DNA of 64,000 bases from Candidatus Rokuibacteriota bacterium (lineage in GTDB: Bacteria; Methylomirabilota; Methylomirabilia; Rokubacteriales; CSP1-6), in NCBI GenBank assembly GCA_016188005.1, contig JACPIQ010000104.1:59662-123661 (forward strand). Direction: 5' to 3'. The position numbers were made by a program, and so were the translations under genes. Each line of letters begins with the position of its first letter. The first letter of the stretch is position 1. This document shows positions 9,834-18,587 of this stretch, one piece after another. The notes beneath the pieces were generated by a model that was not told the DNA's origin, ran no database searches, and worked only from the letters and a program-made list of their open reading frames with translations.

Positions 9834-10217
9834 ATGCTTCACATCGTCGAGTCGAGGAAGTCCATGGACCAGCTCTCGAAGGACCTGGAGGCCGCCGTGG
9901 CGCGGCACAAGTTCGGCGTGCTGGGAGTCCACGATCTCCGGGAGACCATGGCGAAGAAGGGGGTCGAGTTCGCGCGCCCGTGCCGGATCTTCGAGGTGTG
10001 CAACCCGCACCAGGCCAAGAAGGTCCTCGAGGCCAACCTCGAGATCTCCACCGCGCTGCCCTGCCGGATCTCGGCGTACGAGGAGGGCGGCGGGACCAGG
10101 CTCGCGACCATCAAGCCCACCGCCATGATCGCGCTCTACCCGAACCCCGAGCTGCGGGAGGTCGCGGAGGAGGTGGAGCGGACGCTTGAGGCGATCATGG
10201 CCGAGGCGGCCCGGTAG
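9834..10217 (+). CDS. DUF302-family protein
   Basis: 127 residues. ATG 9834 is chosen over the in-frame ATG at 9819 because GAGGAGG lies at a good distance. The pattern HKFGVLGVHDLRETMAKKG ... CRIFEVCNPHQAKKVLEAN ... ALPCRISAYEEGG is that of the DUF302 fold, a small soluble protein often next to thiol, sulfur or efflux genes. Cysteines fall in FARPCRIFEVCNP and LPCRI. Catalytic role unknown. It follows the RND pump by 11 bases and precedes archease, so it is probably cotranscribed. Confidence 0.85.
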   Translation: MLHIVESRKSMDQLSKDLEAAVARHKFGVLGVHDLRETMAKKGVEFARPCRIFEVCNPHQAKKVLEANLEISTALPCRISAYEEGGGTRLATIKPTAMIALYPNPELREVAEEVERTLEAIMAEAAR

Positions 10218-10242
10218 CTCACGGCAACGCGGGGGGGAAGGC

Positions 10243-10671
10243 GTGGGGCGCTTCAGCGTGCTGGAGGAGATCGCGGTCGCCGACTGCGCGCTGGAGATCG
10301 AGGGCGACGGCCTCGACGACCTCTTCGAGACAGCCGCCCGGGCGCTCTGCGAGGTGATGGTGGACCCGGCCACCGTGGCGCCCACCGTCGAGCGCAGCGT
10401 GAGCCTCAGCGCCGGGGCCGTGGATCTCCTCTTCTACGACTGGCTGTCGGAGCTGATCTACCTCAAGGACCGGGACCGCGAGGTCTTCACAGAGAGCCGC
10501 GTCCGCGTGACGTCGGCCCCCCCCTGGCGGCTGGCGGCGCGGCTTCGAGGGGGGAGCATCGATCCGGAGCGCACGGCGCTCAGGGCGGACCCGAAGGCCG
10601 TCACCTTCCACCGGCTCGCCGTGGAGCCGGCCGGGCCGGGCTGGCGGGCCCGGGTCGTTATCGACATCTAG
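10243..10671 (+). CDS. Archease
   Basis: 142 residues from GTG 10243, preceded by GGGGGGGAAG. Typical archease elements are present: an acidic N-terminal strand (VADCALEIEGDGLDDLFETAARAL), DLLFYDWLSELIYLKD in the middle and the closing KAVTFHRLAVEPAGPGWRARVVIDI. Archease speeds guanylylation and multiple turnover of the RNA ligase RtcB. The rtcB gene follows directly, which supports the call. Normal archease length. Confidence 0.88.
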   Translation: MGRFSVLEEIAVADCALEIEGDGLDDLFETAARALCEVMVDPATVAPTVERSVSLSAGAVDLLFYDWLSELIYLKDRDREVFTESRVRVTSAPPWRLAARLRGGSIDPERTALRADPKAVTFHRLAVEPAGPGWRARVVIDI

Positions 10672-10678
10672 ACCGCGT

Positions 10679-10728
10679 GGGGTCAGGTCTTGCATTCGCG
10701 CAAGTGCTGGATTGCAAGACCTGACCCC
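10679..10728. repeat. REP-like palindrome between archease and rtcB
   Basis: Perfect 16-base inverted repeat: GGGGTCAGGTCTTGCA at 10679-10694 and its complement at 10713-10728, around an 18-base loop. It resembles dispersed REP-type palindromes mobilised by REP-associated (RAYT, IS200-like) transposases; no such gene is in the window. As RNA it would form a very stable hairpin between two cooperating genes. Confidence 0.75.
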
Positions 10729-10740
10729 GGGAGGTGGGCG

Positions 10741-12186
10741 ATGAAGGTGACACCGGCTGGCGACTGCATCTGGGAGATCCCACCAACCGAGAAGCCCGGC
10801 ATGCGGGTGCCCGCGCGCATCTACGCTTCGGAGACCCTGCTGTCCCAGATGGACCAGGGGGTGTTCGAGCAGGTGACCAACGTCGCCTGCCTGCCCGGCA
10901 TCGTCCGGGCCGCCCTCTGCATGCCGGACGGCCACTGGGGCTACGGTTTCCCCATCGGGGGCGTGGCGGCCTTCCGCGTCGACACCGGGGTGATCTCCCC
11001 CGGCGGCATCGGCTTCGACATCAACTGTGGCATGCGCGTGTTGCGCACCTCGCTCACGGAGGCCGAGGTACGGCCGAAGCTGCGCGAGCTGATCGGCGCG
11101 CTCTTCAGCGCCGTGCCGTCGGGGGTGGGCGCGCGGGGGTTGTTGCGCCTGAGCGACACGGGCTTCCGCCGGATCATGCTGGAGGGGGCCGGGTGGTGCG
11201 TGGCGGAGGGCTATGGCTGGCGCGAGGACCTGGACCACATGGAGGGGCGCGGCTGTCTGCCGGGCGCCGACCCCGGGCAGGTCAGCGCGCGGGCCGTCTC
11301 GCGGGGGCTCCAGCAGCTCGGGACCCTCGGCTCGGGGAACCACTACCTCGAGATCCAGGTGGTGCCGCCGGAGGGCATCCATGACGGCCGGCTCGCCAGG
11401 GCGCTCGGCGTCGAGGGGGCGGGGCAGGTGCTCGTCATGCTCCACTGCGGGTCGCGCGGATTCGGTCATCAGATCGGCACCGACTACCTGCGCCGCTTCG
11501 CCGAGGCGATGCCCCGCTACGGCATCAAGGTCGTGGACCGGGAGCTGGCCTGCGCGCCCTTCCGCTCCGCCGAGGGGCAGGCCTACTTCGGCGCCATGAC
11601 GGCCGCCGCCAATAGCGCCTTCGCCAACCGCCAGCTCATCACCCACCGCATCCGCGAGGTGTTCAGCCGGGTGTTCGGCCGGGACCCGCACGCGCTCGGG
11701 CTGTCCGTCATCTACGACGTCTGCCACAACACGGCCAAGGTCGAACGCCACCGGGTGGACGGCGACTCGATGGAGCTCCTCGTCCACCGGAAAGGCGCTA
11801 CACGCGCCTTCGGCCCCGGGGCCCCCGACGTGCCCGAGGCCTATCGCGACATCGGCCAGCCGGTGATCATCGGCGGCTCCATGGAGACGGGCTCCGCACT
11901 CCTCGTGGGCACGGCCCATGCCATGGCCGAGACATGGGGCTCCACCGCTCACGGCGCGGGGCGCACGATGTCTCGCGCGCAGGCGAAGAGGCGGGTGTGG
12001 GGGGAGAAGCTGCTCCAGGACATGGAGGAGCGCGGCATCCTGGTGCGGGCAGCCTCCATGTCTGGCGTGGCCGAGGAGGCCGGCTTCGCCTACAAGGACC
12101 TGGATGCAGTGGTGGACGTGCTCCAGCGGGTGGACATCTCGCGCAAGATCGTCTCGCTCAAGCCCATCGCCAACATCAAGGGGTAG
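10741..12186 (+). CDS. rtcB: RNA-splicing ligase RtcB
   Basis: 481 residues from ATG 10741 behind GAGGTGG. RtcB joins 2',3'-cyclic phosphate or 3'-phosphate and 5'-OH RNA ends using GTP and Mn2+. Key motifs are all present: MPDGHWGYGFPIGGVAAF, GGIGFDINCGMRVLRT with the metal-binding Cys, LGSGNHYLEIQVV, LHCGSRGFGHQ, VIYDVCHNTAKVE, and WGSTAHGAGRTMSRAQAK with the His that becomes guanylylated. Full family length. Together with archease it forms an RNA repair or tRNA-splicing pair. Unlike the E. coli rtc operon, no clear sigma-54 promoter or RtcR gene is next to it. Confidence 0.96.
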   Translation: MKVTPAGDCIWEIPPTEKPGMRVPARIYASETLLSQMDQGVFEQVTNVACLPGIVRAALCMPDGHWGYGFPIGGVAAFRVDTGVISPGGIGFDINCGMRVLRTSLTEAEVRPKLRELIGALFSAVPSGVGARGLLRLSDTGFRRIMLEGAGWCVAEGYGWREDLDHMEGRGCLPGADPGQVSARAVSRGLQQLGTLGSGNHYLEIQVVPPEGIHDGRLARALGVEGAGQVLVMLHCGSRGFGHQIGTDYLRRFAEAMPRYGIKVVDRELACAPFRSAEGQAYFGAMTAAANSAFANRQLITHRIREVFSRVFGRDPHALGLSVIYDVCHNTAKVERHRVDGDSMELLVHRKGATRAFGPGAPDVPEAYRDIGQPVIIGGSMETGSALLVGTAHAMAETWGSTAHGAGRTMSRAQAKRRVWGEKLLQDMEERGILVRAASMSGVAEEAGFAYKDLDAVVDVLQRVDISRKIVSLKPIANIKG

Positions 12187-12264
12187 AGTTCGCGCCCCCC
12201 GCGCCCCTCCCGTGGACGCCAGGCCCCGCTGGCTCGTGCCCCGGGTGGCGCGCGCCGTCTGGGT

Positions 12265-13626
12265 TCAGCGGTCGCCGGACAGGCCGTACTTGCGCAGCTT
12301 GTAGCGGAGGACGCGCTCGCTGATGCCGAGGAGCTCGGCGGCGCGCGTCTGCACGCCCCCGGCGCCGGCGAGCGCCTCCCGGATCATCCGCCGCTCGAGC
12401 CCCTCCACGCTGGCCACGAGGCCGGCGGGAGCAGCCTCGTCCGCCGCCGGCTCGTCCAGCGAGAGCGGCAGGTCGCTCTTCCCGATGACCTCGTCCCGCG
12501 TGAGCACCACGGCCCGCTCCACGAGGTTCTCGAGCTCCCGCACGTTGCCCGGGTAGTCGTAGCGGAGGAGCGCCTCCCGCGCCTCCCGGGTGAGGCCGCG
12601 GATCGTCTTGCCGTTCTTCTCGGCGAACCGCCGGAGGAAGTGGTCGATGAGCGGCGGCAGGTCCTCTCGACGCTCGCGCAGGGGCGGCAGCAGGATCATC
12701 ACCACGTTGATCCGGTAATTGAGGTCGTCGCGGAAGCCTCCCTCGCGGACCAGGCCTTCCAGGTTCCGGTGGGTGGCGGCCAGCACGCGGACATCCACGG
12801 ACACGGTGCGGACCCCGCCCACGCGCTCGAATTGCCGCTCCTGGAGCACGCGCAGGAGCTTCACCTGGAGGTGGAGCGGCAGGTCGCCGATCTCGTCCAG
12901 GAAGAGGCTCCCGCCGTCGGCCAGCTCGAAGCGTCCCTTGCGGGTCGCCGCCGCACCCGTGAAGGCGCCCCGCTCGTGGCCGAAGAGCTCCGACTCGAGC
13001 AATCCCTCCGGCAGCGCGGCGCAGTTGACGGCGACGAACGGCCCGGCGGCCCGCGGGCTGGCGTGGTGAATGGCGCGGGCGATCAGCTCCTTGCCGGTGC
13101 CGCTCTCGCCGCGAATGAGCACGGTGGCGTCGCTCCCCGCCACGCGCCGCACCAGGGAGAGCACCTCCTGCATGCGGCCGCTGTCGCCGACGATGCCCTC
13201 GACCCGGTGGCGCTCGCGGAGCGCCTCGCGCAGCTCTCGGTTCTCGCCGAGGAGCCGCTGGCGCTCGCGCACCCGCTCGATGCGGTGGAGCAGCTCGTCG
13301 AGGTTGAGCGGCTTGCTCAGGTAGTCCGTGGCGCCGGCCTTGATGGCCCCCACCGCCGTCTCGATGGTGCCGTAGGCCGTCATGACGATGACGGCCGCCT
13401 CCGGCGTGACGGCGCGCAGGCGGTGGAGCAGGTCGAGCCCGGAGAGATCGGCCATCCGCTGATCGGTGAGAACGAGGTCGAAGGGCTCCCGGGTGAAGCG
13501 CTGGAGCGCTTCCTGCCCGCCGGCCGCCTCGGCGGCATCGAAACCCCGCTTGCGGAGGAAGCCCGCCACGAGCTCGCGCTGGGCGGGCTCGTCGTCCACC
13601 ACGAGGATCCGGAAGGGCTCAGTCAC
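12265..13626 (-). CDS. NtrC-family sigma-54 response regulator (Met-rich operon)
   Basis: 453 residues from GTG 13626, which overlaps the kinase stop by 8 bases. Receiver domain: acidic pair DDE at 11-13, phosphorylation site D55 (LVLTD). AAA+ domain: Walker A GESGTGKE and the sigma-54 contact GAFTGA. C-terminal Fis-type helix-turn-helix: TRAAELLGISERVLRYKLRKYGL. It activates sigma-54 promoters once phosphorylated by the partner kinase. A likely target is the promoter of its own operon at 16009-16023, which would make a feedback loop (inference). Confidence 0.92.
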   Translation of the reverse strand: MTEPFRILVVDDEPAQRELVAGFLRKRGFDAAEAAGGQEALQRFTREPFDLVLTDQRMADLSGLDLLHRLRAVTPEAAVIVMTAYGTIETAVGAIKAGATDYLSKPLNLDELLHRIERVRERQRLLGENRELREALRERHRVEGIVGDSGRMQEVLSLVRRVAGSDATVLIRGESGTGKELIARAIHHASPRAAGPFVAVNCAALPEGLLESELFGHERGAFTGAAATRKGRFELADGGSLFLDEIGDLPLHLQVKLLRVLQERQFERVGGVRTVSVDVRVLAATHRNLEGLVREGGFRDDLNYRINVVMILLPPLRERREDLPPLIDHFLRRFAEKNGKTIRGLTREAREALLRYDYPGNVRELENLVERAVVLTRDEVIGKSDLPLSLDEPAADEAAPAGLVASVEGLERRMIREALAGAGGVQTRAAELLGISERVLRYKLRKYGLSGDR

Positions 13627-15382
13627 CCCTCGGCCCTCCGGTCGGGAGGGTGATGGTGAAGCGGCTGCCAGAGCCTGGCTCGCTGGCCGCCTCGATGCGG
13701 CCGCCATGGGCCTCGACGATCCGGCGGGCGATGGCGAGTCCCAGCCCGAGCCCCCGCGCCTTGCTCGTCACGTAGGGCTCGAAGATGCGCGGCAGGAGGT
13801 CAGCGGGAATGCCGGCACCCGTGTCGCTCACCGTGAGGGTGACTGCTCCGGCCGCGGACGTCGCGCCCAGGGTGAGGGTGCCGCCCCCGGGCATCGCCTG
13901 TAGCGCGTTGAGCGCCACATTGAGGAGGACCTGGGTGAGCCGCCCGCCGTCGGCCCGGGCCGGCGGGAGCCCGCCCTGGATCGAGAGCACTGTCTTCACC
14001 CCGGAGCGCGCCGCCTCGCCCTCGATCAGCGCGGCCACGGAGCGGAGCAGCTCGTGGAAATCCGTCGGCGCCAGGGCGAGCGACAGGGGACGGGCCAGGG
14101 AAAGGAACTCCTCCACGATCCCGTCGAGCCGCGCCACCTCGCCCCGCATGAGGCCCACCAGGCGGCCGTACTCCTGCACCTCGGCGGGCTGGAACTCGGC
14201 GCCGAGCCGCTGGAGCCCCATGGAGATGGCGTTCAGCGGGTTCCTCACCTCGTGGGCGACCGCAGCCGCCAGATCGCCGAGCCTGGCCAGGCGCTCAGTC
14301 CTGGCCATGGCCTCCTCGAGCTCGCTTACCTCGCGAAGGTGCCGGTGCTGGGTGTAGAAGATCAGCGCGAGCCCGACCGTCCCCAGGGCGAGCACGGCCA
14401 GGCCCAGCAGGAGGCCGGCGTCACGGTCCCGGCGCCACGCCTGGGCCATCGGCGCCGTGGAGAGCCGGATGCGGAGCAGCCCGGACGGAGCCGCCGCCGG
14501 GGCCACTGGGTGCAGCACCTCGAGGAGCCTCGCCCCTCCGTCGTCCTGGACGAGGCGTGCTGTGGCGTGACTGGATCCGAGAGCCGCGCGCATCGCCGGA
14601 TCGTCCTCACGCTGCCCCACTCGCCCCGGCTCCGAGGCGGCGACCACGGTGAGCGCTCCATCGAGCAGCGCGATCGAGGCGACGCCGGAGCGCCGCGCCA
14701 GCTCCTCGATCTGCGCCTCGACCCCGATCTCCTTCCTGAAGTCGAGGACGAAGTCGGCATCGGCATGGACGGCGATGATGCCGGGAAAGGCGCGGGCGCC
14801 GACAGCGACGCCGAAGAGGCTCCCCTCCCAGAACGTCCGGTCCTGCACGGCGGGTGGCGCGGGGTGGGCGGCGTCCTCGTGCACGCCCCAGCGGCGCCCC
14901 CACATGTACATGCCCATGGGCGGATGCTCGGCCTGGCCGCCTGCCCCCGGGGCGGGGGACATCATCATCCCGTGCATCATGCCTCCCATTCCCGGCGGCG
15001 CACCCATGGGGGGGCGCAAGCCGGCCAGCGGATAGGGAGCGCCGCTCCGGTCCAGGAGATCCACCCGCCGGAGCCGGTTCATGGCGGCGATGCGCCGGAG
15101 GTCGGCGGGGTCGAAGCGCGGGGAAAGGAGAAGGTGGTCGATGAGACGGGCATTGTCGAGCAGGCGCTGGGCGATCATCTCCTCCATGAGGGCATTGCCC
15201 CGGATCGCGGCGCGGCTGGAGGCCTCCAGCGTCGCGGCCAGCGCGAATCCCTTCTCCTCGAGCTGGGCGAGGAGCTCGTGCTGGGTGCGGCGGGCGGCCC
15301 AGGCGGTGTGAAGCGCCAGGAGGACGAGCAGGAGCGCGAAGGATGCCAGGAAGTAGCGGGAGAGGGCGGCGGAGCGCTTCAT
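13619..15382 (-). CDS. Sensor histidine kinase with Met/His-rich periplasmic insert
   Basis: 587 residues. ATG 15382 is chosen because it starts directly before the first membrane helix (~8-28). The periplasmic sensor (~30-340) contains an unusual segment at 126-175 dense in Met, with His and Trp (GMGGMMHGMMM, then PPMGMYMWG). A second membrane helix lies at ~343-365. The kinase core has phospho-acceptor His377 in VAHEVRNPL and ATP-binding motifs NALQAM, DTGAGIP and GLGLGLAIARRIVEAHGG. Met/His clusters of this kind bind Cu(I) or Ag(I) in proteins such as CusF and PcoC, so metal sensing is the best guess (inference). Confidence 0.88.
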   Translation of the reverse strand: MKRSAALSRYFLASFALLLVLLALHTAWAARRTQHELLAQLEEKGFALAATLEASSRAAIRGNALMEEMIAQRLLDNARLIDHLLLSPRFDPADLRRIAAMNRLRRVDLLDRSGAPYPLAGLRPPMGAPPGMGGMMHGMMMSPAPGAGGQAEHPPMGMYMWGRRWGVHEDAAHPAPPAVQDRTFWEGSLFGVAVGARAFPGIIAVHADADFVLDFRKEIGVEAQIEELARRSGVASIALLDGALTVVAASEPGRVGQREDDPAMRAALGSSHATARLVQDDGGARLLEVLHPVAPAAAPSGLLRIRLSTAPMAQAWRRDRDAGLLLGLAVLALGTVGLALIFYTQHRHLREVSELEEAMARTERLARLGDLAAAVAHEVRNPLNAISMGLQRLGAEFQPAEVQEYGRLVGLMRGEVARLDGIVEEFLSLARPLSLALAPTDFHELLRSVAALIEGEAARSGVKTVLSIQGGLPPARADGGRLTQVLLNVALNALQAMPGGGTLTLGATSAAGAVTLTVSDTGAGIPADLLPRIFEPYVTSKARGLGLGLAIARRIVEAHGGRIEAASEPGSGSRFTITLPTGGPRGD

Positions 15383-15547
15383 GGAGCTCTCACGGCGGGA
15401 TTCTAGCACCCAGCCGGCGCCCGTTCTGTTCCGCGGCCTGCCCGGTGGGCGCCGGGGTGGGGCTCGCTCCTCGACCACGACGGGACAGCAAGGGTCGCGG
15501 AGGAACCGCCAGCGTGGCTCCCGCCGGGCAGGCGTGGGGGCCCGTGC

Positions 15548-15964
15548 TCAGCGCGTCGCTGAGCCCGGGAAGGGCATCACGTTGCCCCACGGATTGACGT
15601 GAAGCGTCCGCGTCTCGCCCTTGGGGCCCTTCAGCTCCACCTGGTAGGCCAGCATTCCCCTGCCGCCGAAGGGCAGCACCTTCTCCACGGTGAAGCCAGG
15701 GAGATGCTCCTGCGCATACGCCTCGACCAGGGCCTTCGCCTCCTCCTGGGTGACCCGTGCGGGCGCCTGTGTCTGGGCCGCCGCCATGCCGGGGCACATC
15801 CCCGGCGCCGCGGCGCCGCCCATGGCGCCTGGCCCCATCATGCCCGGGCCCATCATGGAGCCGGGCCCCATGCCCATGCGTCCGGGCCCCATGTAGGCCA
15901 GCGCCGCGCCGGCCACGACCAGCACCGAGGCTGCCACCACTGCCGTGCTCAGAATCCGTCTCAT
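15548..15964 (-). CDS. Secreted Met/Gly-rich protein with PepSY-like C-terminus
   Basis: 138 residues from ATG 15964 behind a strong GAGGAGGAG site. Signal peptide 1-23 (cleavage after ALA). Residues 24-60 are Met, Gly and Pro repeats (MGPGSMMGPGMMGPG) plus a single Cys in MCPGM, a likely soft-metal-binding tail. Residues ~70-132 look like one PepSY-type alpha/beta unit (EEAKALVEAYAQEHLPG ... AYQVELKG). First gene of a three-gene operon with kinase and regulator, behind a sigma-54 promoter. It may be a periplasmic metal chaperone or the ligand presenter for the kinase (inference). Confidence 0.75.
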   Translation of the reverse strand: MRRILSTAVVAASVLVVAGAALAYMGPGRMGMGPGSMMGPGMMGPGAMGGAAAPGMCPGMAAAQTQAPARVTQEEAKALVEAYAQEHLPGFTVEKVLPFGGRGMLAYQVELKGPKGETRTLHVNPWGNVMPFPGSATR

Positions 15965-16008
15965 GTTCTCTCTCCTCCTCTCGGGGTGTGTTCCGACACC
16001 TGGCAGGA

Positions 16009-16023
16009 GCATGGCGCGTGCCA
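16009..16023 (-). promoter_or_regulatory. Sigma-54 promoter of the Met-rich sensor operon
   Basis: On the minus strand TGGCACGCGCCATGC keeps the full TGGCAC box and the invariant GC, with TTGC changed to ATGC. Predicted +1 is about 15997, 33 bases before the ATG. Confidence 0.6.
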
Positions 16024-16040
16024 GGGGGAGGCCTCAGGTG

Positions 16041-16065
16041 AAGTCGCGGGAAGTCAGCGACTTCC
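16041..16065. promoter_or_regulatory. Nested inverted repeats upstream of the Met-rich operon
   Basis: GGAAGTC-AGC-GACTTCC (16049-16065) overlaps AAGTCGC...GCGACTT (16041-16063). They lie about 20 bases beyond the -24 element and could be the binding site of the operon's own activator, though enhancers usually lie farther away. Confidence 0.4.
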
Positions 16066-16093
16066 GCAGGGACCGGGCTGGCGGGTTCAGCCG

Positions 16094-16135
16094 GTTCGTC
16101 GAGAACGTCGAGAAGGCTCGACGACTCCGTCGAAC
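16094..16135 (-). terminator. Hairpin after the TPR membrane protein gene
   Basis: Core stem CGTCGAG-AAGG-CTCGACG (16106-16123) sits inside outer arms GTTCG/CGAAC, about 40-80 bases beyond the TPR gene stop on the minus strand. No U-tract. It may separate that gene from the Met-rich operon. Confidence 0.4.
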
Positions 16136-16174
16136 GGACACAGGCGCCAGCGCGCCTGAGGTGCCGCATCCGTG

Positions 16175-18583
16175 TCAGGGCTTCTGGCGCAGGGCCTGCC
16201 TCGCCTCGCGGTACCACTGGCCGTGCGGCTCGAGGCGAAGGTACTCGCGCAGGTGCCTTCTGGCCCTGTCCCGCTCGCCGCGCTGCTGGTAGATCCGCGC
16301 CAGGCCCCAGTGTGCGCCACCGAGGCGCGGGTTCGCCGCCAGCGCGCGCTCTTCGAGCCGGAGGGCATCGTTCCCCTCGCCGAGCTCGAGCCGGCTGAGG
16401 CCAAGATACATCATGGCCTGGGCGCTCCCCGGGTCGAGCTGGAGCGCCGCCGCGAACTCCGCGGCGGCGGGCGCGTGGGCGCCCGCGAAATAGAGCGCCT
16501 CGCCCCGGCCGACATGCTCGCGGGCGCGCGCCCGCTGGAGCACCGACGGGTAGGCCGCCTCGATCTCGCGTGCCCGGTCGGGACGGGCGGTCCTTCGATA
16601 GGCCTCGACCAGGGCGGGGTAGGCCTGCAGGAACAGCTCGTCCCGCGCGCGGGCCCGCTCGAGGTAGCGGATCGCCTCCCCGTCGTGTCCGAGCTTGCTC
16701 CAGGCCAGGCCGAGGTTGTAGAGGACGCTCGGATCGTCGTCGAAGCGCAGCAGCTCCATGCTCTGCTCGATGGCGCGGCGCAGGTCCCCGCGCCGGGCAT
16801 ACGCGAACGCCAGCTCGCGATGGGCGACAGGACGCTCCCGGATGCTCCGGAGGACGTCGATGGCCCTGTCGTGGGACCCCAGGGTGTTGTAGAGCGCGCC
16901 CAGGAAGATGCGTCCGGTCAGCGATCCCGTCTCGACGATGTTGCGCCTCAGCTCGGCCTCGAGGGTCTGGGAGGCGAGCCCCTTGGCCAGCCGATGGTCG
17001 AGCTGGCGGACGCCATTGGCGGGCTTCACCTGCCGGTACTCGTCGCGCTCGACGACCCCGCGGAAGGGCCCGTCGCGTCGGAGGTAGACGAGCGCCAGGT
17101 CGTCCCAGTACACGAGTGCCCAGCCCGGATGGGCGAGACCGAGATCGACGTCCTGCACGACCGCGCCGTGAGACAGCTCCACCGCGGGATAGTCGAGGAG
17201 GATGATCTCGAAGCCGAGTCGCTCGCGCAGCCTGTCGAGGCTGCCGGGTCTCTCCCGGGCGAGGATCGCCTCCTCGAGCATCGCGGCGGGCCGACGCCAC
17301 CGGCCGTCCACGAACGGCGCGCGCCGGGGCAAGTCCCTCCAGGCGATGTAGCCGCCCCAGTGGGGTGTGTTGAGGACGCGCCCGGTGACCCCCGCCCGGT
17401 CGAGATAGCGGAGCGCGCCTTCCGGGACCAGGGCGGTGTCGAATCCGATGCCGGGTCTCCACGGCCCTGCCAGCGGCTGGACGCCGGCCAGCGCCAGGCC
17501 CGTGAAGGCCGTGACGGCGAGCACACCCACGGTGCCCAGGGCGACGGCGAGCTTGCGCGCCGCACCGGCCGGGACGATCCGCGCGAGCGCCCAGCGCATA
17601 TGCCGCGCCAGGATCGGTGCCCCCACGATCACCGACAGGAACATGAAACGGCGCGCCGAGAGGCCGAGGGAAAGGATCGGCACCGCGAGCGCGAGGGAGG
17701 TGAGCGATACACGCGGTGCGGCGAGGAGAAACGAGGCGCCGACGAGCGCGGCGATCACGAACGGGGCCGGGTCGCCGATCAGGGTCAGCGGTTGCAGCTC
17801 CTCGATGTCCGCGAAGAGCCAGGAGGACGCCCCCAGCCTGAACGGGGCGAGCAACGCCCCCGGCCCGTACGGGTTCGCCAGCGTGGCCACCAGCGAGGCC
17901 ACGAAGGTCAGGGCGATGCCCCTGAGCTGCCGAGCGGTCGGGGTCCCCGGAAGCGTGGCGCCGTACCATCGCTGGATGGCGCGCTGTGCCCCTCCACCGA
18001 CGAGGAAGGCCGCGAAGGGCGCCAGCCCGACCACCACGCTCGGGTGCATGTTCGCCCACAGCGCGTACAGGACGGGGATTCCCCAGAGCAGGCGACGGCC
18101 GGTGCTCACGTAGGCGTTGAGCGCGTACACCGTGACGCCCAGGAAGAGCATCAGGGCGATGTCGGGCCGCTCCACGAAGCGGTACCGCGCGACGGGAACA
18201 CACGCCGCCAGCGCGATGCCCGCCACCACGGCGCCAAGGGCGCGGTGGGACGGCGCGTCGGGTGGCAGCAGCGCATCGCGGTAGAGGACGTAGAAGGTCG
18301 CGGCGAGGCCGACCGCCTTGAGGAGGATGACGCCCGCGAGGCCCGCCGCGGCGTGGGCCAGGTACAGGATGACGTCGAACAGCCACTCGTCGTTGTAGTA
18401 GGGGGCCGGCCCGTCCGGGAAATTCAGCGGCTCGCTCTTCGGGAAGCCGCGCTCGGCGGCGATGCTGCGCCCCAGGGCGAGGTGGGTCCACGCGTCGGTG
18501 TCGTAGACCTCGACCACCGCCAGAGCCAGCACCATGGTCGCGAGGAGCGCACCCACGCTCAGGCGCGCCGCGCGGTCGGTCAT
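16175..18583 (-). CDS. Polytopic membrane protein with TPR tail (glycosyltransferase-like)
   Basis: 802 residues. The N-terminal ~470 residues hold about ten membrane helices and, in the first loop, VYDTDAWTHLALGRSIAAERGFP, a pattern shared with lipid-linked sugar transferases of the ArnT/PMT (GT-C) superfamily, where an acidic residue in this loop is catalytic. The C-terminal ~330 residues are tetratricopeptide repeats (for example LFNLGLAWSKLGHDGEAIRYLERA-like units, ending HWGLARIYQQRGERDRARRHL). Its start lies 4 bases after the DUF2304 gene, so they are cotranscribed. A role in surface polysaccharide or protein glycosylation is likely but unproven; it may lack transferase activity. Confidence 0.7.
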   Translation of the reverse strand: MTDRAARLSVGALLATMVLALAVVEVYDTDAWTHLALGRSIAAERGFPKSEPLNFPDGPAPYYNDEWLFDVILYLAHAAAGLAGVILLKAVGLAATFYVLYRDALLPPDAPSHRALGAVVAGIALAACVPVARYRFVERPDIALMLFLGVTVYALNAYVSTGRRLLWGIPVLYALWANMHPSVVVGLAPFAAFLVGGGAQRAIQRWYGATLPGTPTARQLRGIALTFVASLVATLANPYGPGALLAPFRLGASSWLFADIEELQPLTLIGDPAPFVIAALVGASFLLAAPRVSLTSLALAVPILSLGLSARRFMFLSVIVGAPILARHMRWALARIVPAGAARKLAVALGTVGVLAVTAFTGLALAGVQPLAGPWRPGIGFDTALVPEGALRYLDRAGVTGRVLNTPHWGGYIAWRDLPRRAPFVDGRWRRPAAMLEEAILARERPGSLDRLRERLGFEIILLDYPAVELSHGAVVQDVDLGLAHPGWALVYWDDLALVYLRRDGPFRGVVERDEYRQVKPANGVRQLDHRLAKGLASQTLEAELRRNIVETGSLTGRIFLGALYNTLGSHDRAIDVLRSIRERPVAHRELAFAYARRGDLRRAIEQSMELLRFDDDPSVLYNLGLAWSKLGHDGEAIRYLERARARDELFLQAYPALVEAYRRTARPDRAREIEAAYPSVLQRARAREHVGRGEALYFAGAHAPAAAEFAAALQLDPGSAQAMMYLGLSRLELGEGNDALRLEERALAANPRLGGAHWGLARIYQQRGERDRARRHLREYLRLEPHGQWYREARQALRQKP

Positions 18584-18587
18584 GCGC

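Noticed and set aside
10679..10693. GGGGTCAGGTCTTGC as a sigma-54 promoter for rtcB
   Set aside because: It has GG and TTGC at the right spacing, but it is one arm of the perfect REP-like palindrome and lacks the CA of the -24 box, so the match is probably accidental.
12187..12264. Terminator between convergent rtcB and response regulator genes
   Set aside because: Only a short GC palindrome (12247-12256) is seen; not enough to call.
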